Shown: positions 47,207-59,474, counted from the stretch's first letter. The stretch is 64,000 bases of DNA from Jaltomata sinuosa (GCA_003996215.1 QJPP01003138.1:53501-117500); one strand, 5' to 3'. The notes: generated by a model not told the origin, from the sequence alone. Numbers and translations: made by a program.

Positions 47207-47416
47207 TTAATCAAAGGCCAAGATCTCCATAAATTCGATTATTTTGCCTCTCTTTACTTCTAAGGCAGTTTCAAGTTTAAGACGATCCTCGAGGTCCAGT
47301 AAAAGGTCACTTCTCATCCCGATCTTATTAAAGGAGGAAGTAAACAGATCAAGGTTTCTACGTACTTCCATTATGGAGGGTGCGGGCAGGGAGGACGGCG
47401 GGGAGGCCGGCTCCAC
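47207..47416 (-). CDS. Unassigned charged, helical ORF tail
   Basis: A 69-codon frame opening at GTG. A Pro-rich start (EPASPPSSLPAPS) is followed by a charged, leucine-rich stretch (DLLLDLEDRLKLETALEVKR) that should be helical. The frame is open upstream for about 20 more codons. The layout of linker then helical domain resembles the C-terminal part of the other chimeric ORFs in this window. Not identified. Confidence 0.3.
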   Translation of the reverse strand: MEPASPPSSLPAPSIMEVRRNLDLFTSSFNKIGMRSDLLLDLEDRLKLETALEVKRGKIIEFMEILAFD

Positions 47417-48548
47417 CGGTTGGTTACCGAAGATGACCCCTCGCCTTGGTCTCCAAATAAGTTTTTATAATAGTAAACACTAAAAACCACGATTAAGTTA
47501 GAGATGAGGGTGATGAGTTGGGATACTTTAAGGCGGGGGCACGGGGTTATGGTCTTGTTACTTTATGGTTTGGAGTCAATTGATCCCTCGATCAAGTCCT
47601 AACTAGAAATATCTTAAGAGAAGAAGAGAAATCATTTGGATTCGAGGCGAAACCCCTCTCCTTAGAGTCAAGTGGCCCAAGGGCCACCTCTCTGTCGTTA
47701 CGGAGTTCTTCTGCTCTAATCTCCAAAATAGAAGGTCAGCTGACTGAGGAGTTAGTGTTGATTCATGCAAAGATGCTCCTTTGAAGCTGGAGTAAGGAAT
47801 TGTCCACCTCATCACCCCGAAGAGTAGTGGCTCTGTTGTTTTGCACACCTACAGAGAGAGAATCCAAAATGACGCTCAATCGAAAGAAAGAGCAATCAAC
47901 TATATGCTTAACTCATGCCCCAGGAATCCTCAGACACAGAGAGAGGGTACGAGCTAATATTTTACTAGAGGGAAAGCTGGCAAAAAGCATAGAGCGTGCG
48001 TGCTACACTCTCTCCCTCCTTCCATCCGTGAAGCTGAGGCAGGAGAAAAAGCGTAATTCCCTGGTGTCATAGGTTACCTTTCTATCTTCCTCCCTCGTGA
48101 CGTTCCCAAAGCGATCGCTAGCCTTTTCTTGCTTTCTTTTTGTCTTGAATTTATATCAGGTATAGTTGGTTAGGATGACGCATTAGTAGATATAGCAAGT
48201 GTGCCGGGGATGCGGCTCGGGTGTAGTAGGTCTGGATGCCTAGCATGAAAGAACCTTCTCTAGTAGCAGCACTATACCTTAGTAACTCTCTAGCTTCCAG
48301 TCTATATAAAACTTAGCAGAGGTCAGTTTGTCTGGCGTTTCCTCGCATAAAGGACTACTTTTGCATCGGCTCTCTCTCATTAGGTAATTACCGAGGTGAA
48401 AGCTGCTCTCTCGGAAGTCAGTTTCCTCGCCACCTTAGTGGGACTAGTCTAAAAAACTTTCACTTGAACTGCCAAGACTCGGTTTTTTTGTGGGAAGGCC
48501 CTTCTAGAATTACGTTTAACGTCCCTTTATTACTTTCCCGATCGGCGC

Positions 48549-48604
48549 CTCGGGTCGGTAGCTGGGCTCCGGGGCATTACTAATACGGCTACTATCGACC
48601 CGAG
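48549..48604. other. Imperfect stem-loop
   Basis: CTCGGGTCGGTAGC at 48549-48562 pairs with GCTACTATCGACCCGAG at 48588-48604. It could be a transcript 3'-end stem or a remnant. No gene ends just upstream. Confidence 0.5.
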
Positions 48605-49565
48605 CCCAAAGAAGGAAAAGAACGGACTAAAGAGAGGAGTTCATTAGCCATACATAGTTAAGGAGGATGGGGGTCAACCTCTTTCATGACCCATGGCCCC
48701 AGTGTGTCACTTGGTTAGCATTTGTAAAATAAGTAGGGCTGGTTTTTTGATAGGGAAAGAGACAGGGGAGGGGGAGTTGGCTGTAATTGAGACAATTCGG
48801 ATGGACGATATGGATTTTTTTGAGATAGTTAACCACTTTTTTAACCGTGAGAGGGGTAATTCAGCTCGAACAAAGTGAGAGGGCTGAAAAGGAAGATCGA
48901 CCTAGAGGGAGAGGGAGGTCATTCAGAACCCGCTGGCTCCAGAACAGGGGGCGGCTCCAGAGGCGCTGCCGCAGGCGCTAGCACCGACATAAATTGCCCA
49001 CCCCGCTCCCGATCAAAAAGAGCGTGCGAGACTTCAAAGGGACATTCACACTTTGATTCGTGAGAAACTTCACGAGAACATTGTGAAAGGGTGGTGGCTG
49101 TCCATGCATTTTCCAGAAATGACGGAAATATAGTCCAGTGACGCGAAGGCGATAATGTCTTACGATCTGGAGATCTCCGCGGAGACGGATACAGAAACCC
49201 TCCGCAGATGGGTGGGGAATATAAGGGGGGCCTTTATCTCCTAAAGCTACTCATTAGGGAATACCAGCCAAATTAGTTTGTCTTCCGCTTTCTTTCATAA
49301 CAGAGCCATTATTCTCGGCTGGCATTGAAGTTTCTCGTGCGGGCGAAGGAGATGCAATTCTGTGGTGGTATTGGACAAGCTCTAAGGGAATTATCTCTTT
49401 CTTATTTTTGTATTGCTTTCCCATGACGACTAAGAACAGGCAAATCAAAAATTTCACTTCAAATTTCAGACCTCAGCATCCTGCTGCTCATGGTGTTTCA
49501 CGATCAGTATTGGAAATGAACGGAGAAGTGGTGGAACGCACAGAACCACATATTGGATTACTCCA

Positions 49566-50466
49566 GTGCATCACGAAGCCACTGATGCCGAGTCAGCTAC
49601 TATGCCGCTAGTTATGCCCTACTTGGTCCCTCTCCCCCGGCACGATGGAGGTTCCGTAGCACGTCATGAGCACCGGGCTAAGGGTTGAGCAACTCAAGTA
49701 AACCTCCTTACCTTATTCAAACATAGGGACAGAAGGGAGAAGGTTGTGAAAGTGGCCTCATTATCCATACCTCCGGTTGGGGAGGACCGACCCGGATTTT
49801 CACAAGCGTTGGCGGGTTCTGGAGTGCCTGTCAAGGGTGCTAACGCATACCCCGGGGTGATCATCACCACCTGCACCTCACATCTCAGCACAGTGGAATG
49901 TGTAACCCGCCTGCTGTTCCATTCAACTACATTTGTTCCTTTAATCCATAGCTTAAAAGAACGCAGCAGCGAGGGACAACCCGCCCATACAGCCAGTGAG
50001 GAGGATGGCACTACTGGCAAAGACTGTCTGGTGAAAGCGCCGCAGGCGCGAAGAGTGGTAGGCCTCCGCCGGAGGAGCATACCATAGGGAGGAAAGGGAG
50101 CCCGGACGGTGGAAGAGTCAGGGGAGGCCGGGTCATTTGACGGAAATGGAAGGCTTTTCCCTATTAGAGAAGGCCCTATGGAGTAAAGGGAAGTGGATGA
50201 ATTCCTGGAAAAAGAGGGAGCGAGCCTATATAAAATAGAAAATAAAATAAATAAAATTCCATGAATAGATAGAGTCAACGGTACGACAGACAGCGGTGCC
50301 TACACGCGAATTAGCTTCCGAGGTTGAGCAGTCTCAATCTTACTACAGGATTTGTGAATGAATGCTGGGCTGGGCCACCTCGACTGGCGTGAGCCACATG
50401 CGGGGAGACCCGCACGTAAGGTTTTTAGGGGGATCTGGTTGAAAAACTGGTCGCCGCCCACCCGAC
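49566..50466 (+). other. nad7 intron 1 (group II)
   Basis: 901 bp. It starts GTGCATCACGAAGCC, where I recall GTGCGGCACG (a CG lost). Domain V is at 50391-50424 (GAGCCACATGCGGGG, CCCGCACGTAAGG). Frames inside on either strand are intron sequence. Confidence 0.8.
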
Positions 50467-50535
50467 TAGAGGGACTGAGAAATTAATTGAGTACAAAACT
50501 TAACTTCAAGCTTTACCTTATTCTGATCATTCAGA

Positions 50536-51941
50536 TGGCGATCGCGGGGTCACTGAATGAAGTCCTCCATTTCTTTCGGAGGTGCTGACCCACAACGAGG
50601 CAGAGATGACTAAGTGACATATAGAATATGGCAATGACAACAACATGTCATAGAAGGGGATAACAGGTGGAGCCAATGACCCACTAAGACTAACCTATCT
50701 ACAACTACAACCCCGAGCGGTAGTCAAACGGGGGCGTGAATACGAGATGCCAGTGGAATGATCGTCCGGACAGAGGCTAGGGCTGCTTCCTTCCCACCGC
50801 GTCCTTCCTTGTGTGTCGGAGATATAAAGCGAGTGCACCGGAAAAGAACGGGAACTGGATCGATCTATTCTATGGTGAAGCATCTGAAGCATAACTGCAC
50901 ACTCACACGATCTTTGCTGAGAGATAGGAGCATTCGGTGGAACTGGTGAACTACACTTGCTTCTGGATAGATGTGTAGGACAGAGGGCTCGTGGTACCTG
51001 CTGCCCACCCTTCCTCCTCTGCTTTGAGAACCGTGTGAACGTAGAGTGGGCAGAAGAGAAGGAGGTCCTTATACGTAGTCGCACACTTACTTGAGCAGTG
51101 CGGGAGACTGGGGAATGCGTCGAATAAACTCCCCTGGGGCCGGAAAAATAACAGACAAAGCTTTACTTATATAGTTGATTGGTCTTTTTTTTTCTTAGTG
51201 ATATGAAAAAAGGGCGCCTGGGTATGTTATAGAAAGGGAAGGCGGAAGCATCGAATGCCAAAGAGAGGCGGCTCGGCAGGGAAGGAATGGGAAATAGCGA
51301 GAGTGATTCTCTGAGCCGGTCTGGATTTCCAATGCCTTGGGAAACTGGTCGAGATAGATGACAGCACCTTTTTCCCCTTTTTCTTATTGGTAGGGCAATC
51401 TTCTCTTATGGGCTTCACCCTCCGCCCGGAAATAGAGAACCAAGCCCCTTTCTTATCCATTCATTTCTGCAAGCAGGGAGGATCCAGAGTGTTTCCCCCT
51501 CCTATTCGAGGATGTATGGCCGCGCCCCATAAGCACCCAACCTTCCTTTTGCTCTTCCTTCGGTTTGCCTCCACGAACACGCCACTTAGGAGCCCTAGTC
51601 ATATTCCAAAGGCGCTACTTCAATTCAAGCGCAAGCCCCCCTTCTATTGCATAACTTAAAAAAGCTATAAACAAACAAAGTGGTTGCGGGAATGATACGC
51701 TTTGGTTACCGGCGAAGGGTTCCAAAGGCGACCAGCTTTCCATACTAGTTGTTACCTTACGCTGCCATTTTTCCAATATTATTGAATAGCATGGCCTGGG
51801 GCTAAGATAACTAAAGTGGGAGAGACGTGTTATGGGTGATCTTATTGCACGGTTCAGAGAGCACTTGTGTATGTGATGCAAGTGAACGTCTATGAAAAAG
51901 CTATCGTAAAGTTTCATTCTTCGTTCCTTCGTCGACCCTAT
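50536..51941 (+). other. nad7 intron 2 (group II)
   Basis: About 1.4 kb between exons 2 and 3. The 5' edge is set from the expected 69-bp exon and may be off by a base or two. Domain V is not clean near the 3' end (about 51835-51880), which suggests the intron itself has decayed. Confidence 0.65.
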
Positions 51942-52649
51942 CTATGTTTCTATGATGGCCCAAGAGCACGCTCATTCTTCAGCTGTAGAGAGACTTTTGA
52001 ATTGCGAGGTACCATTACGAGCTCAATATATACGAGTGTTATTTCATGGAACTCGAATTTCAAATCATTCACTTGCTTTAACTACTCATGCTATGGATGT
52101 AGGAGCATCAACTCCGTTCCTGTGGGCTTTTGAGGAGTAGGAAAAATTGTTGGAATTCTATGAAAGAGTCTCGGGAGCCAGGATGCATGCCAATTTCATA
52201 CGACCAGGTGGAGTGGCACAAGATCTGCCTCTTGGCTTATGTATAGATATTGATTCATTCACACAACAATTTGCTTCTCGTATCGACGAATTAGAAGAGA
52301 TGTCAACCGACAACCGTATCTGGAAACAACGATTAGTGGATATTGGTACTATCACTGCACAGCAAGCAAGGGATTGGGGATTCAGTGGTGTAGTGTTAAG
52401 AGGTTCTGGGGTATGCTGGGATTTGTGAAAAGCAGCACCTTACGATGTTCATGACCAATTGGATCCTGACATACCAGTAGGTACCAGAGGAGATCGCTAT
52501 GATCGTTACTGTATTTGTATCGAAGAGATGCGACAAAGTGTTTGGATCATTGTGCAATGTCTTAATCAAATGCCTAGTGGCATGATCAAAGCCGATGATC
52601 GTAAGCTATGTCCTCTATCACGATCTCGAATGAAACTATCCATGGAATC

Positions 52650-54390
52650 GTGCGCCGTGTGAAATGTATATCATTGTCGTTCTTAACCGAGACTCAGGTT
52701 AAGCTCCATCTCGGAACCTTGTGGAGTTAGGAGTAAAGCATCCCAAGGTTGGCGCATCTCGTTGAGCGTGGAGAAGCATTGGGAACCCCAATGTTTTTCT
52801 TCGGAGCCATTTCTTTTTCTGTCACCCCACCCCGGCATAGCTCTTCACTTTTGGTTCTTCGGAAGAATCAACTTACGTCTCCCTTCTTCATTGATTTTGG
52901 GGGAAAAGGAACCGTCTACAAGTTGGGAAGCTAGACATCAAGTAAGTGGTTTGATGAGGATAACTAAGCTGACATGCCGGAGTTAGCTGCTGGCACAACA
53001 GGGTGGTGCCTTACCGCACCGCAGGCGGGCGCGCGGTAGCATTCGTGGTGGTGCTTCAGGATTCCAATGTACTGCGTCCAAGGTCAGAACGAGCTTGCCG
53101 ATGGACCACTGCCATCCCATTCTTAAGTAAGCTGGAGCGCAGCCATCTTATCCACTGAACTAGCTAGAAGCTATCACTTTAGGTCGAAGCACTAAAATAA
53201 AAGGACCGGAAAACGCGGCGGCATAGGAACCACGGGACCCCCTACTAGTAAAGGGAAAATGGAAGTGCGCTCCTGCGCACCAGCTGAAAAGGCCCTTTTC
53301 TTTTTAATAATAATAAATAAGGTAAGCTTTATAGCTCCAACCTAGTCAAGGGGCTTTGATGCCCTTTGTATAGGTTGGGTTGCTGGATACGAGATCCTCG
53401 TAGTAGGCTGGACCAAGATCCAGCCGAGAGAGGGCAGTCTTTAGAAATAACTGGTTGGGAAAGCAAGAGAACGCTTTGCATTTTCTTATCTTCTTCCCGC
53501 CCTAGGAGTAGCACAAAAAGAGGGATTAGCATTATTGACGCAATGATAAAGCACTAACACCTTCCTCGTTGGGGCTCCACGCACTGGGAAAAGGCTTACG
53601 CAATGGGAAACTAGCCACTAGTTACAAAGCTCCAATAAGGTATCAAGAGGGCTATCACAGCTAGGTGCGAAATTCTTACCCAAATTTTGAAACTACCACT
53701 ATTCCTATTTAGGGAGTTGAGGCAAAAAATGGCTTGATGAACCATTCACCACGCACCGGCCACATTCACTTGCTTATTGTAGAGGCTGTAAGTACACAGT
53801 GCCCCATTAGTAGGCTGCTTTTTCTGGAACGCAGTCCGAGATAACCGTAACCATGTATATATAGAAATATATCTTCGACGTTGTCATTTCAAAATGTCCG
53901 CTTCAACCGCTCTTTCACCTCCCAAAGAGCAAAGTTGGCTTGATGAGCGCAGATGAGGAAGCGGGAGCAAGAAAACCAATAATCTATTTCTTGTCCTTCT
54001 ACTTAAGGTTAAGGGGAAAATAGAAGCGCTTTTGCTACTGAGAAAGCGAACGGTCAGCGCGAAGGTTCAAGACTTAGCCGAGCGTTAGCGAAGCTAGATT
54101 CTTATAGCGAGGCGCTTCGAGTTAGCGAAGCGCTGTATTAGCGCCGAAGCCCTATGTGCTATAATGTTGAGCCAAGGATGCTTCACCTTCTCTATAGAAG
54201 CAGTCAACTGAGTTCTGAATGAATTAGCTCCTTGTTAATGGCTTAATCTATAGATAGAAAGCCCTATGATGGGAAACTACCACGTTAGGTTTAGAGAGAG
54301 ATGGGACCGGTTATATAATAAGGGAAGCAGATGCAAGCTTTTTCTTTCAATAGCCGGCCAAATGACTACAGGATCATCAGTCTACTCTAC
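52650..54390 (+). other. nad7 intron 4 (group II)
   Basis: 1,741 bp. It begins GTGCGCCGTGTG after the codon start TC of MES. Domain V is at 54258-54292 (GAAAGCCCTATGATGGG, CTACCACGTTAGG). A perfect 8-bp hairpin (GCGCTTCG/CGAAGCGC) lies at 54112-54133 among GTTAGCGAAG repeats. Confidence 0.8.
54112..54133. repeat. Perfect hairpin in GCGCTTCG-rich cluster
   Basis: 8-bp stem, 6-base loop, inside nad7 intron 4. Adjacent GTTAGCGAAG(C) copies make this a short palindromic repeat cluster. Confidence 0.8.
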
Positions 54391-54653
54391 CTCAATTCAC
54401 CATTTCGAACCTTATACAGAAGGTTTTTTTCGTACTAGCTCCTTCTACCTATACCGCAGTTGAAGCACCTAAAGGAGAATTTGGTGTCTTTCTGGTCAGT
54501 AATGGAAGTAATCGTCCCCACCGTCGTAAAATAAGAGCACATGGATTTGCCCATTCACAAGGATTCGATTCTATGTCCAAACATCACATACCAGCATATG
54601 TGGTCACCATCATAGGAACTCAAGATATTGTGTCTGGAGAGGTGGATATATAG

Positions 54654-57562
54654 GACTACTAGTTGCTCGATCAGGACCCTAGCTTTATTGTGAGCCAAAA
54701 ACCCAATTTACACGCCCCCTTTCTTTATTTAAGGAGATTCTATCCAATTATCAGCCCCGATGCGGAAAGGAGTAAAGAAATAAGAGTTGAAGACAGCTTA
54801 ACAGTAAGAGAGAACCCCCTCATCTCGTTTCTAGGAACATCTATGTAGATGGGATTGGATTCATAGTGCCAGTTAGGGGTAGGTATAAACCTTCATTCAT
54901 CTTCTTCGATCTTCCTTGGAATATCCATCATCTTGGTCTCGACTTTGTTGAGCTCTCCCTGATCGAAAGTTCCTATATTGCTGCCTCTTCGATCGTCTCC
55001 AACTCCCTAAAAAAGAAGATTGGTGACCTAGATGTTCAGGGTCTTTCCTTACCTTAGTTGAGACTTATGTCCCTTCAACATTCCTATTCATCTTGCCTTG
55101 TCTTTGGTACCGCAGTGGACTGATTATCCTATATATAATATCTACTCTAAAGATTAAGAGGATAGAGGGTCTCCCTTCAATAGATTCGATTGGGATTGAT
55201 TCTCAGGATCGAGCCCTTATCAGATGCATGCCTACCGACACCTATCAAAGTCTTCGGTTTGCACAACGTCTCCTTTAATTTGCTCCAGCTATGAAAGAAA
55301 AGAATAGGCACAACACTTTATTCTCTTCTACCGCTCTTTGTTTACTTCTGGCCTTCCCGAACTCCTACACGGGGGGAGTCAGATCTTGGAGTAAGCTCCT
55401 TTACATGGGCAATCTACTCAAGAGTTTAGGCCCCTAATTCGGTCTATGTCTGGGCTGTTGCCGTACTCAAAGGTGAGGGGTTCAAAAAGTGGATGCGATC
55501 GGCCTCAGAAGAGTGGGGAGGCAACTTGGGATTCTAGGCAAAGTGCTTTTTTTTGTATATAGGCCTTCGTATAGGATAAGATTTTCATTCCTCCCACCAA
55601 AGCTAGAAAAGAAAGGAACTCTCTCTTTTTTCCAGCCTTCTTTTTATTTTAAAGGCATATAGTGCGTTCTCGCTTTCAGGGGGAATTCAAGTAAAAATCT
55701 AGAACAAGGAGGAAGCGAAAGGCTGGCTACCAGGTACAAAACAGAGTATGACTATAATAAATCATAGAGCAGTGGGGAGCATGCCCATCCCATTAGATAT
55801 CATTTGATCTTCCCCTTTCCTAAGATCCTGGACATGGTACTGACGCATGAACTTGGTTATTGGTTTGACCGGTTTGTTGGCAAAAGGAAAAGTCTGTTCA
55901 TTTGTCCAGAAATATGTTTTCGGCCTATCTATCGATTGAACCAGGGGCTGGGCTCTTGTTGACAGACATAAAAAGTGGGATTAAGAATAGGGGAAGAGCA
56001 GCTCTACTCATACTTCTGCTTATGGAAAGACATAAGAAGCACCCTATAAAACATGCAAGATCTCTTAGTAAGCCCTTGTTGGAATATTAGGTGCCATTGA
56101 ACACAGTCCAGGGAAAGCATCTATCTATAGTGATAGTGATCCATCACCTTGACTTGAGTCTCCACCACATCTATTTCCTGCCCGCTTGTAGCGGTTGGTT
56201 AGGCTAGGCCGGTTAGAACCTTTCCGCAGTTCTCGATTCTGATTGAACTAGGGAGGATCGGTATTGCTGGGGGAGATTGTTCTTCCTCAGCTGGCTTGTT
56301 AACCATGGTCTCTTGAAGGTTTCATTCTTTTACCAGCTCTCCCAGCCAACAACCTGCTAACCCTAAGCTTGCAAGCACCTTGGTCACATCTAAGTCCCTA
56401 TTCAATTGTTCTATTTGGGATGGAAAGAAAAAGATCTTTTGCGGGAAGAATCGCTCGAAAGCACGGGATGGGCCTTCCCTTCCTTTACGTCATCCACCAA
56501 CCTATCCTATCCACTCTTCCCAAATCTCAACTCGTAATTTGAAGAAGAAAGATAAGGAAATCCAATTAGAGATAACCCCTTGTCTCTCTTCTTTAGCTAA
56601 TGATGAAGCAAATCCCTAAAGTCAAAGTAGTCCACGAAAGCATCTATTTTTTCCGTTCAAGAAATTGCTTATGTAAATATGGGGTGAGACTCTTATAAGA
56701 TCTTCCTTTCTTCTCTTTTCTTCTATTAGTTAGCTTGGATTGAGAAAGCTCTGCCCAATAGCGCTTAGCCATGTGTGTGTAGAACAAAATGGTCTCGCAA
56801 AGCCGGTCAACGGTAGCCTAAGAACAAGTCAAAACTATTAGAAGGGCGCGAGAAGTTTTGTGAAGGTAGAGAGAGATTGTCAAATCAGACTTCAAGTTGG
56901 TGTGCCGCGTGTTAAGAAGGCAGAGACCACCCCAGACTTCGCCCTAATTCCCATCTAAGATTGAATAAGATTAGATTAGTCTCGCTAAATTCGTTCTCCA
57001 ATGATTCATCGATGGAATTAGGCCTAGGTGTATGAAAAAAAATTTTGATTTCCCTTCTTTCTTCAACGAAGGAATACACGCATCGATAGCCAAAGAAGAA
57101 CTAAAAAAAGGAAAGCGGCACCGCTCCGTGGGCTTAATAGCTCCATTTATTGTTCCTGAGCGGAAGGTACGCTCAGCCCCTGATACATTGCTATTTCTTA
57201 ATCCTTGCATCCAGGGATAATGAGTCGGTTGGCTCTTATATTATAGCCTCTCTCGGGGTTAGCGATAAGAGTACATCGGCCCGTGTGGTAGCGGACGAAC
57301 TAAGGATTTCGTGCTTGCAAGGAAGAGTGCAAGTGGGTGAATGCATCACCAGCCAAGCTAGTCACTTGGAACATAGGGGTATTCAATCCTCGAGCTTCTG
57401 GGCCTTGAGAACCGACTTTGGATTTGCTCCTTAGATAGTGAGTAGCAAAGAAGGGTAGTGTTTCAAGTTTAGGGTTTTAACTTCCACATCCCAGCTTGTC
57501 GAAGCTACCGCCTATCGATTGAAATTTCCCTCCTCAGCCAGAGGCAGAACTGGCTCCCCTAG
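54654..57562. other. Unassigned spacer
   Basis: 2.9 kb with no recognised gene between nad7 and the frame at 57563. Open frames are under 95 codons. A 20-bp sequence at about 57117 (CGGCACCGCTCCGTGGGCTT) is also present near 4693. Confidence 0.45.
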
Positions 57563-57868
57563 AACCATCCTCGGAAGAGTAAGGAAGGAGAAGGTAACGG
57601 GAGTTTCTCGCCTCCTAAGAGTATAAATAAGCGGAGTGTCACCCCAACCAAACTAGACGCACGCATCAAGGCGTTCTCCCAACGAGCGAAGGCGATCGCT
57701 CAAGAAAGGGGATTCAGCCCCGGCAAATGCAATGCAGTGAAAGACGTTGCGGACTATGTGGTCGGTGACGTAAAAGATATGTCAGCAGCTATCCAATTCC
57801 GCTTTCTAACGAGGTTAAGGCGTGACCTAGAAAACGAAAACAGCGAGACCTGGGGTCTCATCGAATGA
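57563..57868 (+). pseudogene. Headless charged ORF upstream of nad1 exon 5
   Basis: A 101-codon open frame bounded by TAG at 57560 and ending TGA at 57866, with no ATG near its beginning. The protein is charged and probably helical (TKLDARIKAFSQRAKAIAQE, then KDVADYVVGDVKDMSAAIQF and LTRLRRDLENENSETW). The preceding DNA reads an acidic Pro-rich stretch in another frame, so a frameshift may have separated it from its N-terminal part. It is probably the soluble tail of another chimeric mitochondrial ORF. It lies at or just outside the 3' half of nad1 intron 4. Not identified. Confidence 0.35.
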
Positions 57869-57961
57869 GAAGTTCGAAGATGGAGACCAGGTTCGGCACG
57901 AAATCATAAAGGTTTGAGGGCCCGTTGGTCAAAGGAAAGGGAAGGTCCTGCTTCTGGGACG

Positions 57962-57996
57962 GAGCCGTATGACGCGAGAGTGTCACGTACGGTTCC
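57962..57996 (+). other. Domain V of nad1 intron 4, 3' part
   Basis: GGAGCCGTATGACGCGAGAG, then TCACGTACGGTTCC, is an almost canonical domain V 70 bp before nad1 exon 5. Confidence 0.85.
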
Positions 57997-58066
57997 TTTG
58001 AGAAGGGTGTGATACCACCACCTATCAGGCCCGACGAGCGGTCCACGGAGCTGCATCCCTACTCAC

Positions 58067-58323
58067 CTGGTCGCACATCGCTCTTTCCAGGAGGTTTGCC
58101 GCCTATCCTAGATCTTTCCATTTCCAAGAAGATCCCGGGTTCGATCTGGTTTAGTATCAAGGTGATTATTTTTTTGTTCCTATATATATGGGTCCGTGCA
58201 GTATTTCCATGATATCGTTATGATCAATTAATGGGACTTGGTCGGAAAGTGTTCTTGCCTCTATCATTAGCTTGGGTAGTCCCCGTTTCTGGTGTTTTAG
58301 TCACCTTTCAATGGCTCCCTTAA
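58067..58323 (+). pseudogene. nad1: nad1 exon 5 (pseudogene)
   Basis: C-terminal 85 codons of ND1: PPILDL, KKIPGSIWFSIKV, FLYIWVRAVFP, then YRYDQLMGLG, KVFLPLSLAWVVPVSGVLVTFQWLP and TAA at 58321-58323. The length of about 257-259 bp matches the usual exon. TGA at 58210-58212 replaces the family CGA (Arg) in FPRYRYD, so the protein would lose its last 37 residues. The start is placed after the CTCAC at the end of the intron; the exact base is uncertain by two. Exon 4 lies on the other strand 20 kb away. Confidence 0.92.
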
Positions 58324-58458
58324 TTATGTGCGAGGAATTGCCCTATTGAGTAATGGGAAGTGGGCTAGTCCCCGAAAATGCCCCGCCCGTAAGTTCCTTT
58401 GTCGTTGGGGAAAAAAAAGAAAGAGATTTTTTTGAGATTCTCAATTATTATTTTATCC

Positions 58459-58559
58459 CATGCTTTCCGTTGGTCAACAACCAACTAAATTTATACTTCT
58501 TCACTACTCGTACAGGCTTGACTTAAGCTGTATTGAGGGAATCTTTTTGTCTCAATCAA
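58459..58559 (+). repeat. Duplicate of the atp8 leader
   Basis: 101 bp matching 60124-60224 with about two mismatches (one C/T). It includes GGTCAACAACCAACTAAA, a 5'-leader motif found before plant mitochondrial genes. Here it leads into an unassigned 69-codon frame (58460-58669) instead of atp8, and a second unassigned frame follows at 58750-58950. Confidence 0.9.
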
Positions 58560-59474
58560 TCAATATGTTTCCAAGAATTCCCCGTATCTTTTCCTTTGAT
58601 GAGGAAAGTCTCAATTCCAGTGCTACATCTGCGAGAACTTGGCCTCGTCAGCTGCTGATTGTTTGGTGATCATATGGGAGGTAAGTGTCCTCTTGAAGAT
58701 TTCTTGTCATATACTCTATTGATATATCATTATTAGATCATTAATCACATTGCTTTCGGCTGAATTTCGTTTCCTCCTTTTTTCGTATCTATTACCATCC
58801 TGGTTTACTATGGGCTTTTACATTTCTATTGAAGAATTAGTAATGGAGGACGGTGAAATAGAAGATGGTAATTTTTTTAGAAACTTTCTATTTATTCCTG
58901 AACGCAGAAGAAAGGGTAGAACCTTTGGGAGGTACTTTCGTTCTACTTAGTCTCTATGTGAATCTCTTCCCGATCGGCCAGGCCGAATCAGGGTACCACT
59001 TGGGATGGGAATGGCTCAGCCCACATGCATAATTTGATGAAAGCACTCCAGTCGCCTCCGCTGATTGGTTTGTCAACCACGCTTTCTCTCCCTCAAAACA
59101 ATATCCCTTACCTATGGTTCAGGAAAGGGATTGACCGGAATGATTGCAATGAGACACACCAACACCACTACTTAGAGGTGGAAAGGGGGGCGGTCGGAGG
59201 ATGATAGAGCAATCACGCCTTGCTGCCCTGGCATAGCGCTTCGCTTCCAGATATTTAGGCCAGTAGTCTTTCTGAATGTGATAGCTGAGAACTGTGATTC
59301 TTCGCTCGATCAATTCTTGCCATTACGCTCTGGCTTTAGCATCTGCCGAGCATATCTAAGCGAAAAATAGAAAAAACTGGATTTCAGCCTTGCTTCTTTT
59401 TTGGCCAAATCCTGATTTTGTTGTACAACAACCTTAACCACACAAGCCTAGGCTGGGCCTACCTCCATCCCTAG

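Larger units (their letters stand above)
45791..49422. other. Unassigned spacer upstream of nad7
   Basis: 3.6 kb with no conserved gene. It contains a 51-bp tandem repeat, a charged ORF on the minus strand at 47207-47416, a stem-loop at 48549-48604, and GC-richer DNA with unassigned frames at 48.7-49.1 kb. Confidence 0.45.
49423..54653 (+). pseudogene. nad7: nad7, complex I 49-kDa subunit (pseudogene)
   Basis: ND7 is the peripheral-arm subunit near the quinone site of complex I. All exon sequence is present in order: exon 1 at 49423-49565 (143 bp, MTTKNRQIKNFTSNF); exon 2 at 50467-50535 (69 bp); exons 3 and 4 fused at 51942-52649; and exon 5 at 54391-54653 (ends EVDI then TAG). Lesions are TAA in exon 2 (50501-50503, family Tyr), TAG at 52138-52140 (family Arg), TGA at 52426-52428 (family Arg, CGA), a one-codon deletion before THAMDV, and an extra T in a T run in exon 5 (about 54424-54430). 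Editing cannot restore TAA or TAG. Intron 3, usual between residues near LRG and GVCWDL, is missing with no scar. Introns 1, 2 and 4 remain. Confidence 0.93.

Noticed and set aside
49694..50278. 194-codon minus-strand open frame
   Set aside because: It lies antisense within nad7 intron 1, between clear exons 1 and 2 and over the intron's conserved body. It has no recognisable protein motif.
51387..51659. 90-codon plus-strand frame in nad7 intron 2
   Set aside because: It lies inside the intron and has no recognised motif. Treated as intron sequence.
2144..54133. CRISPR array or phage-type system
   Set aside because: There are no regularly spaced identical short repeats, no cas-like genes and no prokaryotic gene organisation. 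The repeats are dispersed or simple tandems.
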